DNA of 64,000 nucleotides from an uncultured Roseivirga sp. (GTDB lineage Bacteria; Bacteroidota; Bacteroidia; Cytophagales; Cyclobacteriaceae): NCBI GenBank assembly GCA_947493005.1, contig CANLOY010000009.1:78197-142196 (forward strand). Direction: 5' to 3'. Positions 47,065 through 56,914 of this stretch are shown here, piece after piece (position 1 is the first letter of the stretch; each line of letters starts with the position of its first letter). The position numbers were made by a program, and so were the translations under genes. The notes under the pieces are model-generated. The model was given only the letters and a program-made list of their open reading frames with translations, was not told where the DNA came from and ran no database searches.

Positions 47065-47850
47065 TTATTTTTTAGATAGGTCTTTCAGCATCACTTTTCT
47101 GAATTGAACCGGATGGCTTTCGCTTTGAAGTGCTATATAGCCTTCACTTAGAGCTTTTCCATCTATCTTGATGTCTTCTCTATAATTATCTACAGAACCA
47201 CCGCCTATAACGGGATTGGTGTATTTAATAATAGTGTCCCCTTCTATAATGTGGGCTATTTCTTTATTGCCTCTGACTAGAATGTCAATTGTTACCCATT
47301 CTTCTCCATCAAAAGTTGGAGCATCAGCATTAATGCAATGCCTTTCGAATAGCTTTCCAGCTATATCTACATTGGTGCCGGGTGTGCATAGATTTCCCGT
47401 GGGTCTCGCTCCATTACCTAGTCCGCCCAAAAACTGAGCTTCCAATGAGATCGGGAAGTCTTGCTGTTCCCTCATGGATTCAGGTGATTGTGAGTGAAGC
47501 ATCACCCCACTGTTTCGGATTGCCCATCCTGGGCCTCCTTCAACCTGATCACCAACGAACCTGTATTCTATTCTTAGCAGGTATTCAGAGAACTTGTCTT
47601 TATAGAACAAATGTCCGAATCTACTGTCAAACCTGTAATACTTGTCGTAAGAAACTGTGAGCAGGCCATCTTCTACCCTAAATGTATTGCCGTAATTTTC
47701 ACCAACAGGGTAGCCGGTAATCTTGGGTGTCCAGCCATCTAGATTTTTACCATTGAATAGTTGAATCCATTCATTTTCTTTTTGTCCACAGGACAGAAGG
47801 CAGAGCAAAGCTGCCCCAAAAATTGAGATTGAGTAAAGAGCGCGTTTCAT
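47065..47850 (-). CDS. DUF1080 lipoprotein
   Basis: A 261-residue protein with a lipobox (LLCLLSCGQ, Cys at about 21). Body: LFNGKNLDGWTPKI, TFRVEDGLLTVSY, LLRIEYRFVGDQ, NSGVMLHSQSPESM, LEAQFLGG, CTPGTNVD, HPVQFRKVMLKDL. This is a second, diverged DUF1080 protein that is anchored to a membrane, while the other is soluble. It is the first gene of the operon. The pair may handle different linkages or different steps of 3-keto-glycoside cleavage. Confidence 0.9.
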   Translation of the reverse strand: MKRALYSISIFGAALLCLLSCGQKENEWIQLFNGKNLDGWTPKITGYPVGENYGNTFRVEDGLLTVSYDKYYRFDSRFGHLFYKDKFSEYLLRIEYRFVGDQVEGGPGWAIRNSGVMLHSQSPESMREQQDFPISLEAQFLGGLGNGARPTGNLCTPGTNVDIAGKLFERHCINADAPTFDGEEWVTIDILVRGNKEIAHIIEGDTIIKYTNPVIGGGSVDNYREDIKIDGKALSEGYIALQSESHPVQFRKVMLKDLSKK

Positions 47851-47902
47851 ACTTTAAATTGGAGCAATAATATAGGGAATTCTGAGTGAATTCAAGAATG
47901 AA

Positions 47903-48565
47903 TTACTGCTTCAAAATGGATTCTGCCACTAGTAAATCTTCTGGGGTTGTGATTTTAATGTTCTTGTAGTCTCCCTCAATAAGTTTTATGAAATGCCCAT
48001 GATTTTCTAAAACAGAAGCGTCATCCGTAAAAGAGTCTTGAAAATTAACTTCAAATGCTTTTTTAATAATATCAATTCTGAACGTCTGAGGTGTTTGAAT
48101 AATTTTGTATTGATTTCTGTCTACAGCCTTGTTTTTACTCTTATCGACATGTCGAAGTGAATCTTTGAGGTCTACAGAGACAATTGCATTTCCATACTTC
48201 TGGGCAATCTCGAAAGAACTTTGTATTGTGCTTTTCTGAATAAATGGGCGAACACCATCATGAATCGCTACAAGTCCTTCATTGCTTTCAATCGCTTTGA
48301 GTCCGTTTTTTACAGATTCAAATCTGGTATTTCCTCCTTTAACTGTTTTGTGAGGTACGGAAAAATTATGTTGAATACATAGAGATTCCCAGTAGGTAAT
48401 TTGAAACTCTGGAAGAACAAGGGTTATTTCAATATCGTCAAAATCAAAGGCTTCAATAGTATGCATTAGAATGGGATTGCCCGATAGGGGTATAAATTGT
48501 TTCGGAAGTTCGCTTTGCATACGAGTGCCACTTCCACCTGCTACTATTAAGGCATGTTTTTGCAT
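47903..48565 (-). CDS. ispD: 2-C-methyl-D-erythritol 4-phosphate cytidylyltransferase
   Basis: A 220-residue enzyme of the MEP isoprenoid pathway that joins CTP and methylerythritol phosphate. N-terminal AGGSGTRMQSELPKQF is the nucleotide-binding loop; AIHDGVRPF, QTPQTFR and FTDDASVLE are other conserved blocks. Length is normal. A hairpin between queA and this gene suggests separate transcription, at least in part. Confidence 0.96.
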   Translation of the reverse strand: MQKHALIVAGGSGTRMQSELPKQFIPLSGNPILMHTIEAFDFDDIEITLVLPEFQITYWESLCIQHNFSVPHKTVKGGNTRFESVKNGLKAIESNEGLVAIHDGVRPFIQKSTIQSSFEIAQKYGNAIVSVDLKDSLRHVDKSKNKAVDRNQYKIIQTPQTFRIDIIKKAFEVNFQDSFTDDASVLENHGHFIKLIEGDYKNIKITTPEDLLVAESILKQ

Positions 48566-48578
48566 TGTTTAAAATTAA

Positions 48579-48612
48579 AAAAGCCTCCTTAGTTTACTAA
48601 GAAGGCTTTCAA
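48579..48612 (-). terminator. Terminator after queA (minus strand)
   Basis: AAAGCCTCCTTAG (48580-48592) and CTAAGAAGGCTTT (48597-48609) pair with one mismatch. On the minus strand the hairpin is followed by a T run, just after the queA stop. Confidence 0.8.
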
Positions 48613-48630
48613 ATTTATTGTTGTTTCAGT

Positions 48631-49677
48631 TTAAACGATAAGCATTGCATCGCCATAGCTGAAAAACCTATAGTCTTCTTTGATGGCAACCTGATATGCT
48701 TCCATTACCAAGTCGTAACCTCCAAAGGCGGCAGCCTGCATTAGCAGAGTAGACTCTGGTAAATGGAAATTAGTAAGTAAGGCATTACAGATTTTGAAAT
48801 CGTAAGGAGGAAAGATGAACTTGTCCGTCCATGCTGAGTTTGGTTTTAGCCTGTCGCTAGCAGACACAGAAGATTCAAGAGCTCTCATTGAGGTTGTTCC
48901 AATAGAACAAACTCTTTTCTTATTATCCAATGCTCTGTTTACTACATCGGCAGTTTCTTGACCAATCATATAGTTTTCAGAGTCCATTTTGTGTTTGGTC
49001 AAATCTTCAACATCAACAGGTCTGAAAGTACCAAGGCCAATGTGGAGAGTGATTGGAGTTACATCTACTCCTTTAATCTCAAGTCGCTTTAATACTTGGT
49101 GAGTAAAGTGAAGGCCAGCAACTGGAGCTGCTACAGCGCCTACATTTTTAGCGTAAATGGTTTGAAAACGCTCTCTGTCTTCCGGCTCGGTCTCTCTTGG
49201 GATAGTTCTTGGCAGGGGAGTTTCACCCAATGAATCGATGGTTTTGTAAAACTCTTCATCACTACCATCATATAAGAATCTGATTGTTCTACCTCTTGAA
49301 GTGGTATTGTCAATCACTTCAGCGACTAATTCACCTTCACCAAAATAAAGTTTGTTACCTACTCTGATTTTTCTGGCAGGATCAACAAGCACATCCCATA
49401 AGTGCATTTCCTGATTCAGTTCTCTTAGCAGGAATACTTCTATCTGAGCTCCTGTTTTTTCTTTCTGACCATATAGTCGGGCAGGAAAAACCTTGGTGTC
49501 ATTGTTCACCATGACATCTCCTTCGTCAAAATAACCGACAATGTCTTTGAAAATTTTATGTTCAATTTCTCCGGTGTCTTTGTGCAACACCATTAATCTT
49601 GATTCGTCTCTGTTTTCTACAGGGTATTTGGCAATTCTGTCTTCAGGAAGCTCAAGTTTGAATGCTGATAATTTCAT
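48631..49677 (-). CDS. queA: S-adenosylmethionine:tRNA ribosyltransferase-isomerase
   Basis: A 348-residue enzyme making epoxyqueuosine in the anticodon of queuosine tRNAs. [21 protein letters not shown] at the start (shown only in part), RPLYGQK-like [35 protein letters not shown] LHIGLGTF and [11 protein letters not shown] near the end are family signatures. Length normal. A -7 box TATCTTTG (49718-49725, minus strand) lies about 40 bp before the start. Confidence 0.96.
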   Translation of the reverse strand: MKLSAFKLELPEDRIAKYPVENRDESRLMVLHKDTGEIEHKIFKDIVGYFDEGDVMVNNDTKVFPARLYGQKEKTGAQIEVFLLRELNQEMHLWDVLVDPARKIRVGNKLYFGEGELVAEVIDNTTSRGRTIRFLYDGSDEEFYKTIDSLGETPLPRTIPRETEPEDRERFQTIYAKNVGAVAAPVAGLHFTHQVLKRLEIKGVDVTPITLHIGLGTFRPVDVEDLTKHKMDSENYMIGQETADVVNRALDNKKRVCSIGTTSMRALESSVSASDRLKPNSAWTDKFIFPPYDFKICNALLTNFHLPESTLLMQAAAFGGYDLVMEAYQVAIKEDYRFFSYGDAMLIV

Positions 49678-49717
49678 ATATGGATTCTCAGTTAAACCTT
49701 GGGTTTAAAATAGCTCG

Positions 49718-49725
49718 CAAAGATA
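49718..49725 (-). promoter_or_regulatory. -7 box of queA promoter
   Basis: Minus-strand TATCTTTGC matches the TAnnTTTG element and is about 40 bp upstream of the queA ATG. I did not find a clear -33 TTG, so this is half a promoter by sequence. Confidence 0.4.
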
Positions 49726-49935
49726 AGAATAATTGCTTGAGATTCACAGGTATTGCACAGGTAATGTGTTTATTTCCTTCTTAATCTGGTTCGCAGCATA
49801 GAGCTTATCCATTTAACCGCTTAGGCTTCCTTTCAATAGTGTTATTAGTTTTTTTAACCGTTTTCCATTTGAGCGTGTTTACATTTTTTAATTCTTTACG
49901 TTGTAAAAGTGTTATAGCTATAAAAGCGCCTTCCT

Positions 49936-51198
49936 ATGCGATTGGGTATTTTTCTGAAATTATTTGCTGAAAGTGTCAGGTTTGCCATTCAGGTACTGAC
50001 TACTAACCTGTTAAGGACCACATTATCTCTTCTGGGAGTTACTATTGGGATCATGCTGATTACTCTTGTTTTTACATTGGTGGATTCTTTGGAAAAGAAT
50101 ATCAAAGACAGTTTGAATTTCCTTGGGTCTAATGTTGTAACAGTAGATAAATTCCCTTTTGGAGATGGTCCAAATCCGGATTATCCCTGGTGGAAGTATT
50201 TTAGAAGACCAAATAACAACTACGGAGAATATGAGTTTCTGTCCGCCAACCTGAAGAATGCCTCTGCGATTACAATCGTAGGAAGAGCATCAACAACCAT
50301 AAAGAAAGGCAGTAGCAGTTTGAGTGGTGCTAATGTTTGGGGTATTACTTATCAATACAAGGATGTGTACGAAGTGAAGGTGGGCACTGGAAGATATTTT
50401 ACACAACAAGAAATTGAGGGAGGGAGAACAGTAGCACTAATCGGGCATGAAGTGGCTCAACAGCTTTTTCCAAACAGGGATGCGGTAGGGCAAGATATAA
50501 AGGTGAAAGGGTACAAACTTCGTGTTGTAGGTATACTAGAAAAAGAGGGGGAGAGTTTCATCGGTGCTTCTAGTAGTGATGACCGTGTTTTTATACCTTA
50601 TAAGATGTTTACCAAGATGTACAACATTGGAAGGGTGTTTGGTATTAACCCTACTTTAGCTGTAAAAGGCTATGAGGATGACATTGGATTGGTAGAACTT
50701 CAGAATGAAATGGAAGGGGTGCTGCGCAAGGTAAGAGGCTTGAGGCCAAGGGATGAAACCAATTTTGCATTAAATAGACCTGAGGCTCTCGTAAGCGCTT
50801 TGGGAGGAATATTTGATGTGTTGGGGATTGCTGGCTGGGTAATAGGTGGCTTTGCTATTCTGGTAGGTGGAGTTGGTATTATGAATATTATGTTTGTTTC
50901 AGTACAGGAGCGAACCAAACTTATTGGTATTCAGAAGTCCCTTGGAGCTAAGAATTATTTTATACTTTTCCAGTTCTTGTTTGAGTCAATTTTCTTATGC
51001 CTACTTGGTGGTGTGGCAGGAATTCTGATTGTATACCTGTTGACTTTTATACCGCTAGGTACATTGGAAGTCATGTTGTCGACAAAGAATATTCTATTAG
51101 GTGTTGTGGTTTCAAGTACGGTAGGTATAGTTTCTGGAATCGTACCATCTGCAAAGGCTGCAAGGCTGGATCCGGTTGAGGCCATGCGAGCTGGATAG
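49936..51198 (+). CDS. ABC transporter permease (MacB/FtsX type)
   Basis: A 420-residue permease: one membrane helix near residue 35, a large periplasmic MacB-PCD domain (about 55-270), then three membrane helices (from about 285) of the FtsX type (GGVGIMNIMFVSVQERTKLIGIQKSLGA). Such permeases work as dimers with a separate ATPase, as in lipoprotein release, antibiotic or peptide efflux or mechanotransmission. No ATPase or adaptor gene is adjacent, so the partner is encoded elsewhere. The leader 49678-49935 is AT-rich with no other gene. Confidence 0.92.
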   Translation: MRLGIFLKLFAESVRFAIQVLTTNLLRTTLSLLGVTIGIMLITLVFTLVDSLEKNIKDSLNFLGSNVVTVDKFPFGDGPNPDYPWWKYFRRPNNNYGEYEFLSANLKNASAITIVGRASTTIKKGSSSLSGANVWGITYQYKDVYEVKVGTGRYFTQQEIEGGRTVALIGHEVAQQLFPNRDAVGQDIKVKGYKLRVVGILEKEGESFIGASSSDDRVFIPYKMFTKMYNIGRVFGINPTLAVKGYEDDIGLVELQNEMEGVLRKVRGLRPRDETNFALNRPEALVSALGGIFDVLGIAGWVIGGFAILVGGVGIMNIMFVSVQERTKLIGIQKSLGAKNYFILFQFLFESIFLCLLGGVAGILIVYLLTFIPLGTLEVMLSTKNILLGVVVSSTVGIVSGIVPSAKAARLDPVEAMRAG

Positions 51199-51219
51199 AC
51201 CTGATAAAAGAATCAAGTA

Positions 51220-51262
51220 AAAACAAAAGCCTTTTCCATATGGAAAAGGCTTTTGTTTTTAA
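51220..51262. terminator. 20-bp perfect bidirectional terminator
   Basis: Perfect inverted repeat with 20-bp arms (51220-51239 and 51240-51259), core AAAAGCCTTTTCCAT and its complement, serving both the permease gene (+) and recA (-). Confidence 0.9.
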
Positions 51263-51281
51263 AGATATATAGAAGAGTTTA

Positions 51282-52298
51282 TTATGCAGTAGCTTCTTCT
51301 GTTTCTCCGTTAATAACCGCTTTTATCTTAGTTTCTAATTCTTCGGCTAGTTCAGGGTTGTCCTCTATGAGTGATTTAACAGCATCCCTTCCCTGTCCAA
51401 GTTTCTCGTTATTGTAAGAGAACCAGGACCCTGCCTTTTTAATGATACCAAATTCAACCCCGATATCCAGTATTTCACCTGACTTGGAAATTCCCTGTCC
51501 ATACATAATGTCAAATTCAACGATCTTGAAAGGAGGGGCTACTTTGTTCTTAACCACTTTAACCCTGGTACGATTCCCCATTATGTTGTCAGCGCTCTCT
51601 TTAATCTGACCGATTCTTCTAATGTCCAGCCTAACAGAAGAGTAAAACTTAAGTGCATTACCGCCAGTAGTGGTTTCAGGGTTGCCAAACATTACCCCGA
51701 TTTTTTCTCTGAGCTGATTAATAAAAATACATGCACAACCTGTCTTGTTGATTGTACCAGTAAGTTTTCTGAGAGCCTGAGACATTAAGCGGGCTTGAAG
51801 TCCCATCTTGCTTTCTCCCATTTCCCCTTCTAATTCAGCTTTAGGGACAAGGGCTGCTACAGAATCAATTACAATGATGTCTAAAGCTCCAGAACGAATA
51901 AGGTGTTCCGCAATTTCTAGCGCTTGTTCTCCATTGTCTGGTTGTGAGATGAGTAAGTTCTCAGTGTCGATCCCTAGTTTTTCAGCATATACTTTGTCGA
52001 AAGCATGTTCTGCATCTATAAATGCAGCAAGACCTCCCCTTTTTTGAGTTTCGGCAATGCAGTGCATAGTCAAAGTTGTTTTACCAGAAGATTCTGGCCC
52101 GTAAATTTCAATGACCCTGCCTCTTGGAATACCACCAATGCCTAATGCAATGTCTAATCCAAGCGATCCGGTAGGGATGGATGGAAGGTCTTCTACTTTG
52201 TTGTCACTCAATTTCATTACGGCACCTTTGCCATAAGTTTTCTCGAGTTTATCAATGGTTAATTGTAATGCTTTTAATTTTTCGGAATTCTCACTCAT
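51282..52298 (-). CDS. recA: Recombinase RecA
   Basis: A 338-residue protein with Walker [10 protein letters not shown], the YGKGAVM N-terminal segment, the [12 protein letters not shown] and [12 protein letters not shown]alker B region, loop L1 ([10 protein letters not shown]) and loop L2 ([20 protein letters not shown]). It forms filaments on single-stranded DNA for recombination and repair. Length and motif order are standard. I saw no LexA-type operator in the 92-bp region to the divergent aminopeptidase gene. Confidence 0.99.
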   Translation of the reverse strand: MSENSEKLKALQLTIDKLEKTYGKGAVMKLSDNKVEDLPSIPTGSLGLDIALGIGGIPRGRVIEIYGPESSGKTTLTMHCIAETQKRGGLAAFIDAEHAFDKVYAEKLGIDTENLLISQPDNGEQALEIAEHLIRSGALDIIVIDSVAALVPKAELEGEMGESKMGLQARLMSQALRKLTGTINKTGCACIFINQLREKIGVMFGNPETTTGGNALKFYSSVRLDIRRIGQIKESADNIMGNRTRVKVVKNKVAPPFKIVEFDIMYGQGISKSGEILDIGVEFGIIKKAGSWFSYNNEKLGQGRDAVKSLIEDNPELAEELETKIKAVINGETEEATA

Positions 52299-52376
52299 CT
52301 TTATGGGATAATTGTGTTGGGAATAGTTTGTGAAGATAGCAGTAAAGACTACAATTCACAACGATCTTTTAACCCT

Positions 52377-52384
52377 TATTTTTG
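52377..52384 (+). promoter_or_regulatory. -7 box directly before the aminopeptidase start
   Basis: TATTTTTG ends only six bases before the ATG at 52391. If it is used, transcription starts at or within a base or two of the ATG and the mRNA is leaderless. Confidence 0.4.
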
Positions 52385-52390
52385 TGCTAA

Positions 52391-53431
52391 ATGAAGGTGA
52401 AGAAAATACTGAAAAGAATAGGGCTTGTTGTGGCAATTTTAGTTGTGATTCTTGTGGTTTGGCAGTTTGAACTGGTAAGCTACGGGTTGATGCAGTTGAG
52501 AGGGCAATTGCGAGTAGTCAATCAGTCGGTTTCTCTTCAGGAGTTTTTGTCTGATAGCACAACTACTGTGAATCAGAAAAAGAAAGTTGAGTTAATTATT
52601 GACGTAAAGGCGTTTGCCTTTGATAAGCTTGGAATCAACTACTCGGAGAACTATTCTACCATTTTTGATCAGAAGGGTAAACCTTCTATGTATGTGGTAA
52701 CAGCTTGTGATCCATACGCTTTCAAACCTAGGATTTGGAAGTTTCCCGTTGTTGGTGGCTTTCCTTACAAAGGTTTTTTTGTTAGAGAGAAGGCAGTGGA
52801 GGAAGCTAAAAGGATAAAAGAAGAAGAGCTATTGGACGTAGGATTAAGAACTGCAGGTGGCTGGTCTACTCTTGGGTGGTTTAAAGATCCTGTGCTTTCC
52901 AATATGCTGAATAGATCCGAGGGCGATTTGGCGAGTCTTATCATTCATGAACTTACGCATGGGACTTTATTTGTAAAGGATTCTGTAACCTTTAATGAAA
53001 ATCTGGCATCATTTATTGGTGACCGTGGAGCAATAATGTTTCTTGAAAGTAAATATGGCGTTGGAAGCAAAGAAGTTGAAAATTTTAAGGCAAAGAATAA
53101 GGATGAGGAGTTGTTTAAAATATACATGCTCAAATCCGCTAAAAAACTAGACTCGCTTTATCAAGCAATGATTGATTTTGAGGTTGAAAGAAAGAAGCAG
53201 CTAAAAACTGATATGATTACAAGGGTAATGATTGATTTTGATGATGTGAAATTCGAATCTGATCGTTATGAAGGTTATTTTGATGATTTTACACCAAATA
53301 ATACTTTCTTTATGTCGTTGCTGAGGTATAATTCTCAACAGGATATTTTAGAGTCTGAACTAGAGAATAAATTCGGAGGTAACTTGTTAAAGTATTTGGA
53401 ACATTTGAAATCCCTTTACCCGTCATTATAG
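52391..53431 (+). CDS. Membrane-anchored zinc aminopeptidase (PF10023-like)
   Basis: A 346-residue protein with one N-terminal membrane helix (residues 10-25) and a periplasmic domain. The zinc motif HELTH (H186, E187, H190) followed by FNENLASF gives the gluzincin-type third ligand Glu. Its order and the VVTACDPYAF block fit the predicted aminopeptidase family PF10023. It probably trims peptides near the inner membrane. Adjacent downstream gene encodes a DUF3108 protein on the same strand (40 bp gap). Confidence 0.85.
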   Translation: MKVKKILKRIGLVVAILVVILVVWQFELVSYGLMQLRGQLRVVNQSVSLQEFLSDSTTTVNQKKKVELIIDVKAFAFDKLGINYSENYSTIFDQKGKPSMYVVTACDPYAFKPRIWKFPVVGGFPYKGFFVREKAVEEAKRIKEEELLDVGLRTAGGWSTLGWFKDPVLSNMLNRSEGDLASLIIHELTHGTLFVKDSVTFNENLASFIGDRGAIMFLESKYGVGSKEVENFKAKNKDEELFKIYMLKSAKKLDSLYQAMIDFEVERKKQLKTDMITRVMIDFDDVKFESDRYEGYFDDFTPNNTFFMSLLRYNSQQDILESELENKFGGNLLKYLEHLKSLYPSL

Positions 53432-53471
53432 TTTCTGGTATGGCATTTGTCATAATACAGAAAAGTTAATT

Positions 53472-54278
53472 ATGAAATTATTTTTTTTAAGCCTTTTCAT
53501 ACTAATCACTTTTGGGAATGTTAACGGTCAGGATTATGTGCTGACAGAAGAAATGCCCTTTAAGCCAGGAGAGTATTTAGAGATGAAAGCATCTATTGGC
53601 TTTATCAAAGCTGCTCAAGCTTCTTTTTCAGTTAGTGATGTCATATATACTGTAAATAATCGTCCCACATGGAAGATTGATATTAATGCAAAAACTTCGG
53701 GCATGTTCGATCTTTTCTCACCTGTTAGAGATAATTGGGGAACCTATTATGATACTACAGAGCTAATTCCACAAAGATTTTACAGGTACATACGTGAAGG
53801 TAGGTTTAGAAAGAATGAAATACTTTATTTTGATCATGACAATGATTCTGTTAAAGTAACCAAGCTTCATAAGGAAACCAGAAAACTCGAAAAGACTATT
53901 GATCATGCTGTCCCCAACAATGTTCAGGACATGGTGACTGGCTACTACTATTTAAGGTCAATTGATTTTAGCAAATTAAAGGTTGGGGAAATAATAACTA
54001 TCACTACTTTTTTCGATGATAAAGAACAGCCCTTCAGGGTGAAGTTTACAGGAAGAGAGGTTATAAAAACCAAATTCGGAAGAATCAGGTCGGTTGTTCT
54101 GGTGCCTATTATTGAAAAGGATTCCTTGTTTGAAGAAGATAATACCCTTAAGGTGTGGTTGTCTGATGATCTCAATAAAATACCTCTAAAGTTTCAGGCT
54201 AAAATCTATGTGGGTTATCTTAAGGTGGAGATTAAAAAGGCTAGGAATCTTAAGCATCCATTGGCAATTGTTGAGTGA
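53472..54278 (+). CDS. DUF3108 domain-containing secreted protein
   Basis: A 268-residue protein with signal peptide (FFLSLFILITFGNVNGQ). The mature part (FKPGEYLEMKASIGFIKAAQASF, VRDNWGTYYDT, DMVTGYYYLRSID) matches DUF3108, a periplasmic beta-barrel-like domain of unknown function. The gene follows the aminopeptidase by 40 bp and precedes the PhoB-like operon, which has its own promoter. Role unknown. Confidence 0.85.
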   Translation: MKLFFLSLFILITFGNVNGQDYVLTEEMPFKPGEYLEMKASIGFIKAAQASFSVSDVIYTVNNRPTWKIDINAKTSGMFDLFSPVRDNWGTYYDTTELIPQRFYRYIREGRFRKNEILYFDHDNDSVKVTKLHKETRKLEKTIDHAVPNNVQDMVTGYYYLRSIDFSKLKVGEIITITTFFDDKEQPFRVKFTGREVIKTKFGRIRSVVLVPIIEKDSLFEEDNTLKVWLSDDLNKIPLKFQAKIYVGYLKVEIKKARNLKHPLAIVE

Positions 54279-54289
54279 TTGAAAATTTG

Positions 54290-54321
54290 TTGTCAACGAG
54301 TGTTTATTTCATATATATTTG
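54290..54321 (+). promoter_or_regulatory. Promoter of the PhoB/PhoR-like operon
   Basis: TTG (54290-54292), a 21-bp spacer and TATATTTG (54314-54321), a full match to TAnnTTTG. It is 20 bp before the ATG at 54341. Confidence 0.6.
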
Positions 54322-54340
54322 TTAGACAATAAAAAAATCC

Positions 54341-55027
54341 ATGACAAATAAACAAACTCCAAAAGTACTTGTTGTTGATGACGATCCGGACATTTTGGAA
54401 CTGCTCAAGTATAACTTGAAAAAGGAAGGGTACGAAGTTGAAGTAGCTGAAGATGGAATCAAGGCTGTTTCTATTGCTAAGAGATTTGTGCCCGATTTAG
54501 TACTCCTTGATATCATGATGCCTCAACAAGATGGGGTAGAAACTTGTAGGCAAATTCGCGAAATATCGGAGATGTCTGACGCTCATATTACTTTCTTAAC
54601 CGCTCGAGCCGAAGAGTATTCAGAAGTAGCTGCTTTTGAGGCAGGTGCTGATGATTACATCACCAAGCCTATAAAACCCAGGGCGCTAATGAGTAGGATA
54701 AGTGCTCTTTTTAGAAAGGAAAGCAAGAGTCAAAAGAAGCCTCAGATATCAGCAGGTGACCTAACCATTGACCGCTCTAGTTATACGGTTAGTGCTAACG
54801 GAGATCAATTTACACTTCCAAAGAAGGAATTTGAATTGCTCTATTTTCTGGCAAGAAACCCCAACAAAGTATTCAGTAGAGACGAATTGCTACAAAATAT
54901 CTGGGGGACTGATGTTTATGTGTTAGCCAGAACGGTCGATGTTCATATCAGAAAGGTAAGAGAAAAGATAGGTGATGGCTATATTTCTACCGTTAAAGGA
55001 GTAGGGTATAAGTTTGAAGTAGCTTAA
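54341..55027 (+). CDS. OmpR/PhoB-family response regulator
   Basis: A 228-residue protein. Receiver domain with the DDD acidic pocket (13-15), D57 (VLLDIMMPQ), Thr in LTARAEE and Lys in ITKPIKP; a winged-helix DNA-binding domain follows (LPKKEFELLYFLARNP ... VYVLARTVDVHIRKVREKIG ... TVKGVGYKF). The kinase gene starts 3 bp after its stop. PhoB-like phosphate control is the common annotation, but I see no pst or phoU genes, so the stimulus is uncertain. Confidence 0.95.
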   Translation: MTNKQTPKVLVVDDDPDILELLKYNLKKEGYEVEVAEDGIKAVSIAKRFVPDLVLLDIMMPQQDGVETCRQIREISEMSDAHITFLTARAEEYSEVAAFEAGADDYITKPIKPRALMSRISALFRKESKSQKKPQISAGDLTIDRSSYTVSANGDQFTLPKKEFELLYFLARNPNKVFSRDELLQNIWGTDVYVLARTVDVHIRKVREKIGDGYISTVKGVGYKFEVA

Positions 55028-55030
55028 GAA

Positions 55031-56125
55031 ATGTTTTTTAATTCCAGGGTTGTAGCGCTCATTTTGGCTGGTGTTGTATCGGTAGTGACGGCCGCATTTT
55101 TATCTCTGGTTCCAGAAGTATCAGAACAAGCTCTGTTGGTAGCAGGGCTTCTTTCTTTTGCAGCCACTTATTTATTGGTTTATGTCACATTTGAGTTTCT
55201 CGTTTTTAAGGAGATAGGGGATATATATAAGGTGCTCAATAAAATGAGGGAAAAAGACTTTTCATTTATAGACGAAGAAAATGATACAAATAGCTCTAAC
55301 CCTCTAAAAAATATTAATCGAGAGATTTATACCTATGGTGTTAATCGTAATAAGGAGATAGAAGATCTTAGGCGTTTGGAAGCCTTCAGGAGAGAATTTC
55401 TGGCTGATGTAAGTCATGAGTTGAAAACCCCTGTTTTTGCAGCACAAGGTTTTGTGCATACGCTTTTAGATGGGGCCATTGATGATAAAAAGGTAAGAAA
55501 GAAGTTTCTGAAACGAGCCGCTAAAAGTCTGGATAATCTGGATATGCTGGTTCACGACCTTTTGACTTTGTCACAAATAGAAACGGGTGAGATTAAGATG
55601 CATTTCGAGCATTTTAATATTGTCAGCACTGCTATAGAGGTGATAGATCAGCTAGAAAATAAGGTTGAGAAAAAAGGTCTTCAGATTAGTCTCGATGAAG
55701 AGTACCCAAAACCAGTTTTCGTTTATGCTGATGCGGAAAGAATTTATAGGGTTTTAATGAATCTTGTGTCTAATGCCATCAAATACACGGATGAAGGTAA
55801 GATAGAGGTAGGGTTTGAAGTGAATGAAGACGAGGTTCAGGTTTTTGTAAAGGATACTGGAATTGGTATTCCTCCTGAAACACTCAATAGAATCTTTGAG
55901 AGATTTTTCCGAGTTGATAAGTCCAGGTCTAAAGAGAGTGGAGGGACAGGCCTAGGCTTAGCTATTGTTAAACATATACTAGAAGCTCATAATACCAATG
56001 TCAGTGTAATAAGTGCTGTGGGAAAGGGCTCTACCTTTAGTTTCAAGTTGCCTATTGGTCAGAGCACGGCAGAAATGGAAGAAGAGGCCAGGCTTGAATT
56101 CGAAAAGATGGAAGAAGATAACTAG
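55031..56125 (+). CDS. PhoR-like sensor histidine kinase
   Basis: A 364-residue kinase with two N-terminal membrane helices (about 7-27 and 34-59) joined by a very short periplasmic loop, a HAMP-like linker, a HisKA domain with H129 (FLADVSHELKTP) and a HATPase_c domain (NLVSNAIKYT, DTGIGIP, GGTGLGLAIVKH). With no sizeable periplasmic sensor it probably senses inside the membrane or through a partner. It is coupled to the regulator gene and followed 23 bp later by the pseudouridine synthase gene. Confidence 0.95.
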   Translation: MFFNSRVVALILAGVVSVVTAAFLSLVPEVSEQALLVAGLLSFAATYLLVYVTFEFLVFKEIGDIYKVLNKMREKDFSFIDEENDTNSSNPLKNINREIYTYGVNRNKEIEDLRRLEAFRREFLADVSHELKTPVFAAQGFVHTLLDGAIDDKKVRKKFLKRAAKSLDNLDMLVHDLLTLSQIETGEIKMHFEHFNIVSTAIEVIDQLENKVEKKGLQISLDEEYPKPVFVYADAERIYRVLMNLVSNAIKYTDEGKIEVGFEVNEDEVQVFVKDTGIGIPPETLNRIFERFFRVDKSRSKESGGTGLGLAIVKHILEAHNTNVSVISAVGKGSTFSFKLPIGQSTAEMEEEARLEFEKMEEDN

Positions 56126-56148
56126 ATCTTCTTAATTTTGCCTTCTTC

Positions 56149-56859
56149 ATGAAAATCAAATTCGAATCACTAATTGTTTATGAGGATGACAACTTCATGG
56201 TTGTTAACAAGCCTCCGTCAATGGCTTCTCTGGAAGATCGTAATGACCCCATGAATCTTCAGAAACTTGCACAAAGCTATAATCCTTCGCTTTCTGCATG
56301 CCATAGACTTGATAAGGAAACATCAGGGTGTATTTTGTTAGCTAAGAATAAAGAAGCTTATCGCCACGCTTCCTTACAGTTTGAGCATAGAAGTGTAAAA
56401 AAAGTATATCATGCGTTTGTGAATGGGATTCACGAGTTCAAAAATGAAGTAATAGAGCTTCCAATCTTTTCACAAAAAAAAGGAACCACGAGAATTGACT
56501 ACGTGGAGGGAAAGCCTGCTAAAACAGTGGTTAATACTTTGGAATTGTTCAAACAGCATAGTTTAGTGGAATGTGTTCCTGAGACTGGTAGAATGCACCA
56601 GATTAGAATACATCTCTCTAAAAAGGGAGCTCCTTTAGTAAATGACGAATTGTACCAAGGTGCTCCGTTATATCTTTCTCAAATTAAAAAGAAGTTTAAC
56701 CTGAAGAAGGATACTGAGGAACAGCCTTTAATAAAGCGCTTTGCTCTGCATGCTCATGCGCTGGTTTTTGATAATCATAAAGAAAAAGTGACTATTGTAG
56801 CTGAATACCCAAAGGATTTGGCTGTCTTGAAAAAACAATTAGAGAAGAATAAGTTTTAA
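56149..56859 (+). CDS. RluA-family RNA pseudouridine synthase
   Basis: A 236-residue cytosolic enzyme with the catalytic Asp in HRLDKETSGCILLAK, then the conserved PETGRMHQIRIHL and ALHAHAL. There is no N-terminal S4 domain, which points to the small RluA/TruC-like branch. Target rRNA or tRNA uridine is not readable. Likely co-transcribed with the kinase. Confidence 0.92.
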   Translation: MKIKFESLIVYEDDNFMVVNKPPSMASLEDRNDPMNLQKLAQSYNPSLSACHRLDKETSGCILLAKNKEAYRHASLQFEHRSVKKVYHAFVNGIHEFKNEVIELPIFSQKKGTTRIDYVEGKPAKTVVNTLELFKQHSLVECVPETGRMHQIRIHLSKKGAPLVNDELYQGAPLYLSQIKKKFNLKKDTEEQPLIKRFALHAHALVFDNHKEKVTIVAEYPKDLAVLKKQLEKNKF

Positions 56860-56914
56860 ATATCACCTTCCGTTTGCTTCAGATCCTGACTAAATTCAGA
56901 AGAAAGTAGGGGAG

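Noticed and set aside
49878..49902. Two TTTAC elements before the ABC permease
   Set aside because: Spacing is 17 bp and the CGCAC core is absent in the first copy.
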